Notes under the pieces: generated by a model
Told to the model about the DNA's origin: nothing
What the model saw: only the letters and a program-made list of their open reading frames with translations
Database searches by the model: none
Shown: in pieces, positions 35,719 through 47,251 of the stretch
How the letters are laid out: every line of letters starts with the position of its first letter
How positions within the stretch are numbered: position 1 is the stretch's first letter
Position numbers and translations under genes: made by a program
NCBI GenBank assembly: GCA_039720395.1
Contig: CM077833.1
Coordinates: 29,038,271-29,102,270 of the forward strand
DNA: 64,000 bases
Direction of reading: 5' to 3'
Source of the DNA: Liquidambar formosana
Lineage: Eukaryota; Streptophyta; Magnoliopsida; Saxifragales; Altingiaceae

Positions 35719-36797
35719 AATTTCTCACCTTTTTTTTTCCTTTTTTTATTTTTGTTTGTATTATTTGCTCATTCTTATATGATAGAGGTATACGGTAGAG
35801 GTAAGTTGACGTTTGATATTCATTGCATATCTCTTTGTTTTTATGTGCGAGGATTAAAAAACCCATACTATACAATGTTCAACCCAAACTTAATAGACTG
35901 TACTATATTTTTCTGTTTTCTTTATGCCTATTCATTTCCTCTTTTAAAATTGAACATATAAAATTATAAATAGTCATAATTAAAAAGAGAGACAAATAAA
36001 TGAAAGGAAGATTAAAAAAGAAAACGCGATTTGCCGAAATCTTCAAATTCTCCCGATTTGCTTCTGATACAAAAAAAAAAAAAAAAAAAAAAAAAAAATA
36101 AGAAGAAGAAGAAGAAGAAAAGAAAAGAAAAGAGAGTAAGAAAAAATCTATTTTAATCAAAATTCTTCCATATGGTTAATTACATAAAGTTGAAAAGATT
36201 TATACTTTATCTTATTTTCTTCTCCCTCTGACTTTTTCTCCTATTCTCTTTCTCAATCTAGATTTTTCTCTCATCTTTTTATGCTCTAATCTCAAACAAA
36301 TTTTTAATATTTTTTTTCCATGGTTTTTCATTCTTTGTGAAACCTACTCAAAACCTTGCTAAGATTTATCGTTGTCATGCATTCTAAAATCTGCATTGTC
36401 GGATTTTGAGATACTTTCAACGGGTATACTTGCTTTGGTATATACCAATATGTTAAAACCATGATTGTGAGATGAGTTAAGCTCTAGAGAATTTTAATAT
36501 TTTTCCACCAAATATCATAACGTGTCAGTTTCTTCGTTTTTTTACAAGTTTCTATTATTAAATTAATTGTTTTTCAAAATAATTTGTTTTTTTTGGGAGT
36601 ATAATTAAATTTTGTGTGATACATTATGCTAACATCACATCAAAAATAATTTTGATTGAATATTAAAGATTATTTTTGTCTATATCTTTTAAATTTAATT
36701 GATATATTATATTAACAAATACATTTTATTATTTTAGAGAATAAGTATTCTGTTAAAATTCTAATTTACTAATAATATTATTTTTTTATAAATTAAT

Positions 36798-36833
36798 CCG
36801 TGCATTGCACATTTGCACGGGATTCAAAGCTAG
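36798..36833 (+). mobile_element. Candidate Helitron 3' terminus
   Basis: Hairpin CCGTGCA (36798-36804) / TGCACGG (36814-36820) is followed by GATTCAAAG and CTAG (36830-36833), with T as the next base. A short GC hairpin about 10 nt upstream of CTRR with insertion before T is the Helitron 3' signature. The upstream DNA is AT-rich. The 5' TC end could not be fixed and no Rep/helicase is encoded, so any element is non-autonomous. Confidence 0.5.
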
Positions 36834-36973
36834 TTTACTCAGAACAATGGGGCCAAGGGATACGTATTGGCTTGCAAAAGGAAAAATGGTGGGGGATTGG
36901 CGGGGGAGGGACCGACCTTGACTTTCCAAAATAAATCACTATGCTAGTAATAATATTATTATTATTATTAATA
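36834..36973. repeat. 140-bp direct repeat, copy 2
   Basis: This is copy 2 of the repeat at 35091-35230. It begins exactly at the base after the Helitron-like CTAG end and diverges from copy 1 after the ATT microsatellite. Confidence 0.85.
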
Positions 36974-38619
36974 GTCCATCCCCATCCCCAAGTGGCGCCG
37001 GGGGGCGGACTTAGAAATGGATGTTTGACTCAATATGAATAAAAGTAGGGTTTGCCTTATGGGACCACATCAATGAGTTATTCTTATGGATGAGAAAAAC
37101 TTATATTAAGTACAACAAATTAATAAAAATATAATAAAATAAGATTATCAAAGTAGGTATTTTTTTTATCTCACAATCTCACTTTGTTCCATTATTATTC
37201 ACTCGTAATATTTTGGCCAAGCTTTGATAATTGATATACTTGCATGTGTGAGTGTGTATACAAGTTGCTTGATATTCAGCTTCGACTTCACGTGATAATG
37301 CATTAAATTGCTTACCTTAATATGGGTGTTTAGCCAAAGTGACTCAAATAATTTGGGATAAAGGGAGTACAATGTTTGAGATGCTAAACGAGCATGTTGT
37401 ACAAGTTGTTATCCTAAGTATTGTTTAAATTATTAATAAATTATATTATACTCTTTTAAGTTTGACTTATCAGTAAATTTTATTTTTAAAAAATGAACAA
37501 GAATTGCAAATGATAAAAAAAAAAAGATTGTAAAACTTTGAAAAGTTTAAAATAAGTAAAGGTGCAAAGAAAATTGAGAGGTGGCAATAACTCTCTCTTA
37601 AACAATAAAACATGTTTTTTAAAAGATTTTATTTTTTAACGTAGTATGTTAATATAGTTTCACAATAATCTCAAGAAGTGTACCATTACATAGTTTCAAA
37701 TTAACATCAAGAAGTGAACCAATGGTTTTTGTGACTCATGCCTTAAAAGCAGAAGATATTGGATTCAACTTCTTACTCTCCTCTTGCAGTCAATCACTGA
37801 TCATACTTATCTTGAATATTAATTTGCGTAAAGTGGACGATGACTGTATTTGTGTCCAAAGAGATTAGTTAGTGAGATCAAAGATTTGAATGCCCCTAAT
37901 CACCACCAAAAATAAAATAAAATAAATAAAAATAAAGGGGAGGGAGGTGGTGTGGTTTTCACCGCATGAAAAGAAAGAAAAACAGACATGGTTGGAAAAA
38001 TGAGGATCTCATTCCCAATCTATAAAGGTTATTATTAATCAAAGGCATAAAAAGCCTACCACACAAAATAAGCCACCTAGCATTACACTAACGACAAAAA
38101 AACTTTGACATTTTCAGCATCACCGTACCGCTTTAGCGCCATGGGAAGGCCGGAAGGGCACCAGACACGAACACCGCCTTATATACGGTGGGGAGAATAA
38201 TAGAATAGTTTCCACGACGGCTGCCTCTTCTCTTCCCTTGGCAACACTCTAAAACGACAGCTGGACCTAGGGCATCCATTGTGTTGAAAAACACACGTGT
38301 CAGTATAAGGGCTGCTGCCATTCATTTAGAACGACAACGATCCTGTCGTCCTAGGTTCTTCCCATAAAAAAATTACGAGCATACGAGTATTTATACAGTA
38401 TAAAGAGGCTACAGAGTTAGTGCGGGAATGGTCTAAAATATCTGGTGGTTGCTATCAACGGACAAAAGGAAGAGTCTTCTCTTTTCTTCTGTAGAGAGTC
38501 TTCGTCTCTCCTGTATTTTTTTTTTTTTTTTCTTGGTAAAATCATATCTCCTCTGTTTGCCGCTCTGGCTGTTGGAAATATATGACATTTTCGTGAATCA
38601 TAAAGCACGCCCTCTCCCT
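36974..38619. other. Gene-free region upstream of the Sec14 gene
   Basis: AT-rich with no supported exon. The GC-richer block at about 38120-38350 may contain upstream promoter sequence of the Sec14 gene, but no element can be named with confidence. Confidence 0.4.
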
Positions 38620-38650
38620 GTGTGTGTGTGTGTGTGCGCGCGCGCGCGTG
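38620..38650. repeat. (TG)n(CG)n alternating purine-pyrimidine tract
   Basis: About nine TG units pass directly into five to six CG units (31 bp of strict alternation), the classic composition for left-handed Z-DNA under negative supercoiling. It lies about 1.25 kb upstream of the Sec14 start codon, just before a CT-rich stretch that may be a 5' UTR exon. Confidence 0.75.
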
Positions 38651-38756
38651 TTCCGGCAGAAGAGGAAGAGGTGAACATACGAACTCTCTGTCCGCTTCAC
38701 TAGGTTTGTCTCTGTCTCTGTCTTTGTCTCTGTTTTTCTCTCTAACTTCCAGATTC

Positions 38757-38883
38757 TACCCTCTGTTTGGTTCTCAGGAAGAGGAAAGGGAAGGAAAGGA
38801 AAATTCTTTAGACCCCCTTTTTTTTTTTTAGAAAGCATTTTTCCTTTCATTTTCCTCGATCTTTCCGAGAACCAAACGGAGAG
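38757..38883. repeat. 127-bp MITE-like hairpin
   Basis: The left end CCTCTGTTTGGTTCTCAGGA and the reverse complement of the right end, CTCCGTTTGGTTCTCGGAAA, give good terminal inverted repeats. Purine-rich GAAAGGGAAGGAAAGGAAAA and its pyrimidine mirror lie further in. It is the same family as the element at 15718-15835, and lies in the likely 5' UTR intron or promoter of the Sec14 gene. Confidence 0.6.
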
Positions 38884-39907
38884 AACTGACTTTTGAAGCG
38901 TTTTAATTTATTTTTTTTCCCCAAGTGCCGTTGTTTGTTTTGTTTTTTTGTTTTTCCATTTTTTGCTACATAAGTAATTTGTGTAAAGTTAAGCTGTGTT
39001 TGGAATGGAGGGATTTAGAGAGGATGGAAAGGAATTCATTTATTATTTTGAATTCCAGTGTTTGGAATGGAAGGATTTATAAGGGGAAAGGAATTGACTC
39101 GCAAATGAGAAAAGACCTGATTTTGTTTTTGTTCGTTTTCTGTTTTGGGAGAAAGCATCGAGCTCCTCCTAACATGTGTTGAATCTATGCTTTTTGTTGA
39201 ATATATTTTCTCCAGAGTTCTGATTATTTGCTCTTAAGCAAATGATGGCAAAGAAAAAAAAAAATTTTTTTTTTTATTTTTTTATTTTTTGGGACCCGAG
39301 GAAAAAAAAAAAAAAAACCCACTCATCTGAGCTTCATACAGCTGCAAAGTTTTATTTTATTTTCATTACTTTCTCTGCATCCAAACAGAGTATATAAATT
39401 TAAGGTCGTGGGTCGCTCTTGACCATTTTATTATTATTATTTTTTTGGGTGGGTGGGGGGTGGATGAATCATACAATTTGTTTTTGTTTAATTTTTCCCC
39501 TGATAGAGTAATTTCATCTGTTGGTTTACCACACATTTTGTCTGACTCTTCGGGTGGTTCCACTCCACCACATTGGCAAGACTTGAGCCAATGGAACCGC
39601 TTTGGTTGGTCATACAACATATTGATAAAATCTGTCTATATGAAAGGTTTCCCTCAAAATCAAAAGCTTGGGTGGATGCAAGAAACCAGACTTGACCTTA
39701 AGCAATCAAGACTTAGATGCCAATGGGTGCAAATTAATTTTGATCCATACTTTAAAAAAAAACATTTATCTTGCGACATCAAAGAAGAAACTTGCCACTT
39801 TATTGAGCAGTCAGTCAATTTTTTACAAATTGTTCCATTGATCTTATACAAATATTTACTATTTGTTATAGGTAGAACTCAGTTGTCGGATTGTGGTAGC
39901 TGTTGCC

Positions 39908-41076
39908 ATGTTTCTTTGGAGGGGTAATCCTCATCATGATCAGGAAAATGATGCGCCACAGCCCGAATCAAAGGTAACGTTAAATTGAAGTCACTGAAAA
40001 TCAATCTATTTCGACTCTTAACTAGCAGGGTTTGAGTGGTGATTTCTTTGCAATCGTCTGGATAGCAGCATTCCTTGCCTCTTTAAGTTTTTATGTACAT
40101 ATATCCTTGCCTATTGTTTTAATTATCATATGGAACCATGACTGTCCATGAGGAATATTAAATCTATCTGGCGCGGTGTTTATTTGGTACTCCACTCGAC
40201 TCTATAATTATATCCCAATTACTTGGTATTGACCCACAAATCATATTTCACTCTTTAGCGTTGTCTAGGGTCACATGCAGGGGTTATGGGATGGGGGATG
40301 GGCTACCCCCTGTTGTGTAGCCCAAGGGCCAATTGGACTCTCCTTCAAAGAAAAAAAAGAATAAAAAGAAGGGAATTATGGAAATTGTTCTTTGACTGCG
40401 TAGCTCACTTGCAGTTAAGTACTTGGTGCTTGATGTGGGCTCTGAGAAGAAAATAATTTCTTTTCAAACTATTGATCTATTCTTTAAAGCTATTTACAGA
40501 TCTGATTGGAAAAGAAATTGTATAGTGCTGAAAAACCTTATTTTTCATGCACAGATCAATGAGCTCAAGGTTGCAATAGGACCACTATCTGGACGCAGTT
40601 TACAGTACTGCTCTGATGCATGCTTGAGGAGATATTTGGAAGCTCGGAACTGGAATGTAGACAAATCAAAGAAAATGTTGGAAGAGACACTTGAGTGGAG
40701 ATCAACCTATAAGCCTGAAGAAATTCGCTGGGTGAGTTGGAACAAATTTTGGAGCCTATTGACTACTTACAGGACTGTTTTCTTTAAGTTGATTTTTAGG
40801 CTGCGCATTTTCATCAACTGTTGTGTCTCATCCATAGAGTATTTTCACTACCCACGACTTGATTAACAATTCCCTCCACCTCCCTCCACCTTTAGAAGGA
40901 GAGAAAAAAAGAGAGGGAGGGGGGGGGGGGGGGGGGAGACTATCAGTCCTCTCTAACTTTAATTTAATTTATTTTCAATTTTATTTTATAAGAAGTGTTT
41001 GTCCTGATAAGCATGGTACTGGGAGGGGTGAGCGAATAAGGTCCTAACCTCCTCTCTTTCTTTTTTTTTTTTTTTT

Positions 41077-41107
<31 letters not shown>

Positions 41108-42451
41108 GGTGTTTACAAAGTGTATACTCTCAAGACTCGAATTTGCGCCTTGGCACTTGGTAGGCTAAGATTTTTATCATTGCACCAGACAATGATCCCC
41201 TATACTTGCTCTGACCATGTACATTTATTTCTTTATCAGCATGAAATTGCAATTGAAGGTGAGACAGGAAAAGTATTCAGGGCAAATTTTCATGACCGGA
41301 ATGGGAGAACTGTTCTTATACTGAGACCAGTGAAGCAGGTGTTATATTTGGATTATATTTAGTACAGATTCCTTTGAGCTTTGGTTGTTTTAAAAGTAAC
41401 ACCATTGCATTTGTTGCAGAACACAAAATCACTAGACAACCAGATCCGACATCTGGTGTATCTCATAGAGAATGCTATCTTTAATCTTCCCGAGGGTCAA
41501 GAACAAATGGCCTGGTTGATAGACTTCACTGGATGGTCATTGAGCACCAATGTGCCCATCAAATCTGCTCGAGATACTGTCAATATATTACAGAATCACT
41601 ATCCTGAGAGGCTGGCCGTTGCTATTCTCTACAACCCCCCACGGATATTTGAAGCATTCTGGAAGGTTAGACTTCTACTCTCTCTGACTGCATTGTGGTT
41701 CTTTTATATGTACCACTAAGGCTGCCACCAAGTGCAACAATGCTGCACCTTGAACCACTGCCATCTCTCCTATATAACGATTATGACCCAGACTTGAATG
41801 AATAGCGAGCCATTCATATTAGATTGTCGGATCGGTGCAGCCAATCAGTTCTAACAATGCATATCATTCTTTTAACATACATCCTCCCCCTCCCCATCTC
41901 ACCCATAGGCCCCCCACAAGAAAAAAAACAAAAATAAATAAAATCAAATAGCAAATAACAAATAACAGAAACAAAACCGACAACTAAGGGTTCATGCGTG
42001 CATTCTAGATTCCAGAGGCTTACTGTGTCTTTTTCATTTTTGGCTTAGGGATAGAAGAATGTGTCATATCTTAATCCCAAAAATGTATTTTTCCTTTTTT
42101 TTCTGTGTGGCAACTGCTCTCTAATTGGAATATTAATCTCTGTCCATGCAGATCGTCAAGTATTTCTTGGAGGCCAAAACTTTCCAAAAGGTGAAATTTG
42201 TGTACCCAAAGGATAAAGAAAGTGTGGAGCTCATGAGATCATACTTCGATGTAGAAAATCTTCCAACTGAGTTTGGAGGAAAAGCCACGTTGGAGTATGA
42301 CCATGAGGAGTTCTCGAGGTTAATGGCTCAAGACGATGTGAAAGCTGCCAGCTGGTGGGGATTTGACGAGAACGGTCACCATTCTAGTAATGGGTATTCT
42401 GGAGCAGAAGTGGCTCCAGAGCCTGTGTGCCTTGCACCAGCAGCCAGCTGA
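39908..42451 (+). CDS. Sec14p-like CRAL-TRIO phosphatidylinositol transfer protein
   Basis: Joined exons: 39908-39973, 40555-40731, 41240-41338, 41420-41665 and 42152-42451. All junctions are GT..AG in phase 0, giving 295 aa. The start MFLWRGNPHHDQENDAPQPE leads into the CRAL-TRIO N-terminal helices (LKVAIGPLSGRSLQYCSDAC, LRRYLEARNWNVDKSKKMLE). The lipid-binding CRAL-TRIO domain follows, with GRTVLILRP, MAWLIDFTGWSLSTNVPIKS, NHYPERLAVAILYNPPRIFE and LPTEFGGKATLEYD. Sec14-family proteins exchange phosphatidylinositol and phosphatidylcholine between membranes; this short form lacks GOLD or nodulin domains and should be soluble. The upstream TTATAG acceptor at about 39871 suggests a 5' UTR intron. 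Introns 2 contain long poly-G and poly-T runs. It is tail-to-tail with the erythronate-like gene. It resembles Arabidopsis At1g75170 (from memory). Confidence 0.93.
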
Positions 42452-42752
42452 GCCATCGGCCCCCAATTAAGCATATTATTGTTGTAATAATCTATAGGAT
42501 CCTCTTTAAACCTGAATGTAGGGGGAACTGGAGTAAATGAGACGATGGCGATGATTATCATTCAATTTTTGCTTTTATAATTTTAATGGGGCAGTAGTCT
42601 ATCCCCTTTCATACCTCATCATCTTGCTCATACCCTGTGTGTGTGTGGATCTGGATGGTCCTTGTGATATCTGCACATATTGTGATAACCCATAACAGTA
42701 TGAAATGATTTGAAAAATCCAACAGGTACAACATTTGTCATTTGGTATTTGT

Positions 42753-42827
42753 AAAACCATTATCAAATGCAGTATATACTTCATCAAAAAAAAAAAAAAA
42801 AAAAACCATTATCAAATGCAGTATATA
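42753..42827 (+). mobile_element. Minimal retroposon footprint: poly(A) between 26-bp target-site duplications
   Basis: The 26 bases 42753-42778 (AAAACCATTATCAAATGCAG and six more) recur exactly at 42802-42827. Between them lie only CTTCATC and a run of A. A long perfect direct repeat bracketing a 3' poly(A) is the hallmark of target-primed reverse transcription, so this looks like an extremely 5'-truncated LINE- or SINE-mobilised insertion. It is just beyond the Sec14 coding region. Confidence 0.65.
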
Positions 42828-43487
42828 AAATTCAAGGCCCCGTTCCATTAATGGATATCATATTGTAACTCATAAGCAGCAGATGGTTTTCTTTCACCCT
42901 CATACAGCCTGGGCTGATCTATCATCATTTAGCATATCAATCATCCAAAAATGTATCAAACCTACACTTCGAGGACAGTGAAACTATGCTTATTTTTTGG
43001 ATCTCCATATTCGCAATGACCATTTGTTACCACCCCCCAAGCCAATAACAACAGCAAAAAATAAAAAAAATAAAAAAAAAACCATTTTTGACCACCAGTA
43101 TAAGCAACATGCTGACATTAGCTTCTCAGAAACAGATTTATTTACAAGGTAATAGAATTCATACAAACTTAAATATATATAATCCCACAATCCATCAAAT
43201 TTTAATCCCTTCCCATGAGCAGAAATTTCATATTTGTCATGCCCTTAAAAAGAAACAAACAATGCACAGCTTTGAACAATTTTTTTTTTTTTTTTCCTTT
43301 AACTTTATATTAAAAAAAAAAAAAGGGACGAAAATGATGAAATAGCACACGAAAAACGAATGACTGTGTTAGCTACAAGAAGAGACTACTCAGTGACAGT
43401 CAAAGATGTCATCTCAAAAACAAGACTAAGTTAGCTGCCTTTGGATTTTGAGGGTATAAAAGGTAATGCAGGTTCAGGTAGTAGGAA

Positions 43488-46400
43488 TTAGACAAGTCGC
43501 CGTTTGAAGTTTCGGGTGGTTGCTTGATAAGTGCGTACCAGCAAACCAACTCCAATTCCGACTCCCAGACATATGCCAAGGCCAATCCCTACACCAACCC
43601 TCACACCTGCATTGAACCAAGAGAGTTCACCATCTTCCTCTTCTATATCCATCCTCCTCCAGTACATGTCGTCGTAGTCTTCTTCATGTTCCAGTTTGTA
43701 GTTTCTGTATTCTGGTACCTGAAAGGTAAAAAAATGGAAGTCAGTGAAAAATTGGACATAGGAAATGCATACTTAGTGCGGGAGGATTAAGAGCATAGAA
43801 ATAATAGAAAGCTTAATTGAACATGATGATAAATAACAGACTTCTTTGTGACCCTACACTATGATAAATAACCGACCTATTCCATCCACCCAGTTTTAGC
43901 CCTTTATGGCAAATTACAACCAGTCCAACTACTTCAGTAGGGACATTAATAAGATAACTAAGCAAACAAGAGAACAGAGTTACAGAGGAGAAGAAGAGGG
44001 TGGGGGGTTTTTTTTTGGAAGGGGAGAGAGAGGGAACGGGGGGGGGGTGTGGGGTGATTGCAACATGGGAGCAAAACACATTGTGTCCTTTATGTCAGGA
44101 ATACACATATACACATGATAATAAATCTAAATAAAAGCAACCATCAAATTCCTTATCTGGATTGTTCTTCACCATTAATGGAATGCAAAACAAGAGTTCA
44201 TCTATACTGATATCGAAGTGATCTAACAGATTAGAGAGAAAATCCAATGAACAAAATGTAGTTCGCAGTTAGACTCATCAAGTTGGGTTGAATGTTAGTG
44301 TACTCTTCATTCCATCTACTCAAACAACTCTTACCACAATAACCATTATAGGAACACCATAATCATATTCAGAGACACAGCCTCACACACACAAAACACA
44401 CATATCGAACATCAAGTCTCCTGAAAAGAAAATGGAAACTTTTTGCATGTGCATAAAAATAGGCATCTAGGGAGAAAGACGGCAAAGGGGAAGAGGGGGT
44501 CCATATGGAGAAGAAAATTGTAACAGCTCAAGAAATCCAAGAGAATTTCAATTTTTTGCATGTGTTTGAAAATAGGCATCTAGGGAAGAACAGGAAAGGG
44601 GAAAAACTGGGGGTGGGGAGGACCTCATATGGAGAAAACAGCTCAAAGAAATCCCAGAGAATGTCAATATGGGGCTTTTTCTTAACATACAAATTTTCGA
44701 GTAGATAAGTAGTAGTTGAAATATTAGTTACAAGGTACAAAATCAAGTTACACAAAGCAACATTAGGATTTAGATGCAAACATTTTTAACTTTTAACTAA
44801 AATGAAAAAAAAAAACATTATATACTTGACTCATAAATGAACTCATCTTCATTTTTGTACTCATCAGAAGTTTAGATATTAGCCCAAACTTCACAAGAAT
44901 GTCAATGAGAATTTTTAAAGTACATGTTTTAAATCTATCATGGCTGCTCCTCCAAAATCTAGAAAAAATGTTTCCCTCTCCTTGTTGGTTGGAAAAGTGA
45001 GTGTTGATTAAATGATGGCAAGCATCTAATGATCCAATACCTCTATAGTAGTTTTGTCAGATGACTCATGATGAGCAGGTTCTGTATATATGCATAATAC
45101 AAACACACTGACAAATAATGAGGTTTTTGATAAGCATGACAAATAATGAGGTTTACAGAATGAAAAATCCACTCGGTTGTACAAAAGGCAAGTGATAAGT
45201 AGTGGGATTTACTTGCCCTTTAATATATCCTGCATTCCTGCTTAAAGGTTGAAGTGAAAGAAATTATGATGATATCCTATTCCTTCATACGGTCAGGTGG
45301 TTGAAAATTTTGGGTGCAAGGTTTTAAAAAATGTTGTCATCAGCCTTGTCCAAATTTCTCCACATGCTAATTTCTAGCCAAGATAGTCTCCAAGGCAGGT
45401 CTTGAGCACACAAACACAATGGCTCCCATTTGATGTATATCAAAATTAACAACATATTTCACAAGCTCGGGGTAATCCACACATCACTCAAGATAAGCTG
45501 GCTTCACACTGAGTTGGTTAATATAAAATAACATAGAACTTTGCAAGACAACTCACTTAAGTTGAAGCACAGCTGACATAAAGGCCAACCAAGCCCCAAG
45601 AAAACACTACCAGGAAATTAGACCCAGACAGTGGGCCCCACATGTGAAGAACAAGCACAACCTGGCTCTGCAATTTTGGCCCACGTGCATCAGACCTATG
45701 GCAGAAAATGGATATTGAAAAAAATGCAACAGAAAACAAGAAGGGTGATAGAATGAATATTATCCCATCACTTAAAAACATGTGCCCTGCTTGCCCATAC
45801 CCCCATGACACATCCAGGATAAGATTCTGTTTGCCAATCCAAGAATTTCCAACCGAAATGGGCTTTGGTGTAGCAAGAAACATGTTTGCGAAAAGGAAGC
45901 ATACAAGAAGCTAACCTAAACAAAAAGGGATTTTTTTTTTTTTTTTTTTTTTGGGGGAAATGCTAAATTGCCAAATTTTTGGCCCAAATACTCTTGCCTG
46001 CGGCAACTAGGCTAAACAATGAAAATTTTTTCTAAACAAATAACTATTCATAGTAGGCTGATGTGGTGGTTGCCACATCATTTGGGCGAGAGAATTTAGA
46101 CAAAAAAATTTGATTAATATAGCATAACATGGCATACTCTGCATCACAGTATTTTCTAAAAATCAAACCATAACAAGCCATATAACACTAAGAGGGGACT
46201 GTTAGTCACTCTACCGATTGCCCCATATCTGGATTATAATACTTTAGTACAGATTATATCCAAAATGAACTAATTTGCTACTTTCACAGTAATTGCAAGG
46301 ATACTGTAGAACCAGACTCGAGAGAATATGCACCCCCTTAAACAAGTAATTATCAGTGCAGCAGTACACTAGTAGATAACCACAATATCTTCTAATAGAA

Positions 46401-47214
46401 CATCACAAAATTAGAATATGAAGATAGATATATTTCCAGTTTTTTACCTGCAAATCGAGCCCCGAATCGACATCTTTTTGGCATTCAGTTGTCTCATACT
46501 CTGGAATTGCATCCAACATGCCCTTTCTATTGTGCTTCTTCCGGGAACTAATCTGCAAAGTTTTGGTCAAGATGATTGGGGCTCCCGAAAAGCAACCTGC
46601 GACATAAACCTCAATGGTTGGTGACACTAATTCAGGACCCACACTATGTTTTCCCTTCAAGAAGCCTGTGCCAGCAATAATATCCTGATTCACAATTCAT
46701 ACTCCATCGCTTGGCATTGCTTTTTCAATTCTCCGATGAAACCGTTACTATTAGACATATCCAGAACCCCAGAGAGAATTAGATCCTCTTTATCCAAAAC
46801 CTCAAACTTCACACTCCCTGTCAACCTTATACTGTCTGTGCTCACAAATGTGGCTTCTTCGGATTTCTTATCCACTCGATCTCTTCTAAGAAGGCAAGAG
46901 ACCCCATCCGAGTAAATGCTACTTCTGGCACCATTTACTTCAAGGAGAGTGTCCGGGCTTAGAGGGATATGATTGAGAGTGAGAAACTCGGGGGTCGAAT
47001 CATCAACCTCAAAATTACTAACCCTCACGTAGAAGACTCTCAAATCAAACCAAGCGGATGATAATTTGCTGCACTGTTGGTATGCAGGGTGCCTAATAAT
47101 CTGAAGGCAAGGATTGACCGGTTCATCTTTGCTCATTGTTTCATAAGAACACTCCATGATTAAGGAGCTTAATGCCTCACTGAAAACTTTCAACATTGAT
47201 CGAAATGATAACAT
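43488..47214 (-). CDS. Plant 'erythronate-4-phosphate dehydrogenase family' protein, frameshifted in exon 1
   Basis: Exons are 46448-47214 and 43488-43718 (GT..AG), with a 2.7-kb intron. Conserved blocks are MLKVFSEALSSLIMECS, PCLQIIRHPAYQQCSKLSSA, WFDLRVFYVRVSNFEVDD, LNHIPLSPDTLLEVNG, SIYSDGVSCLLRRDRVDK and FVSTDSIRLTGSVKFEVLD. The C-terminus is ELSWFNAGVRVGVGIGLGIC plus a Gly/Val-rich membrane-like segment, ending in ATTRNFKRRLV. Despite the database name I see no dehydrogenase fold motif; the function is unknown. In exon 1 the frame breaks twice, after GELKKQ and after RWSMNCES. Read literally it stops at TGA 46690-46692 (174 aa); about 331 aa would result without the two extra bases. The ATG at 47214 is the first in frame. 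A possible 5' UTR acceptor (GAAACAG at about 47251) precedes it. Confidence 0.85.
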
Positions 47215-47251
47215 CGAAGAGAATCGTTCACAGCGACAAAACCTGTTTCGA

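Noticed and set aside
35903..36160. 85-aa minus-strand frame with poly-Phe/Ser
   Set aside because: Generated by A and AAG runs at 36069-36120.
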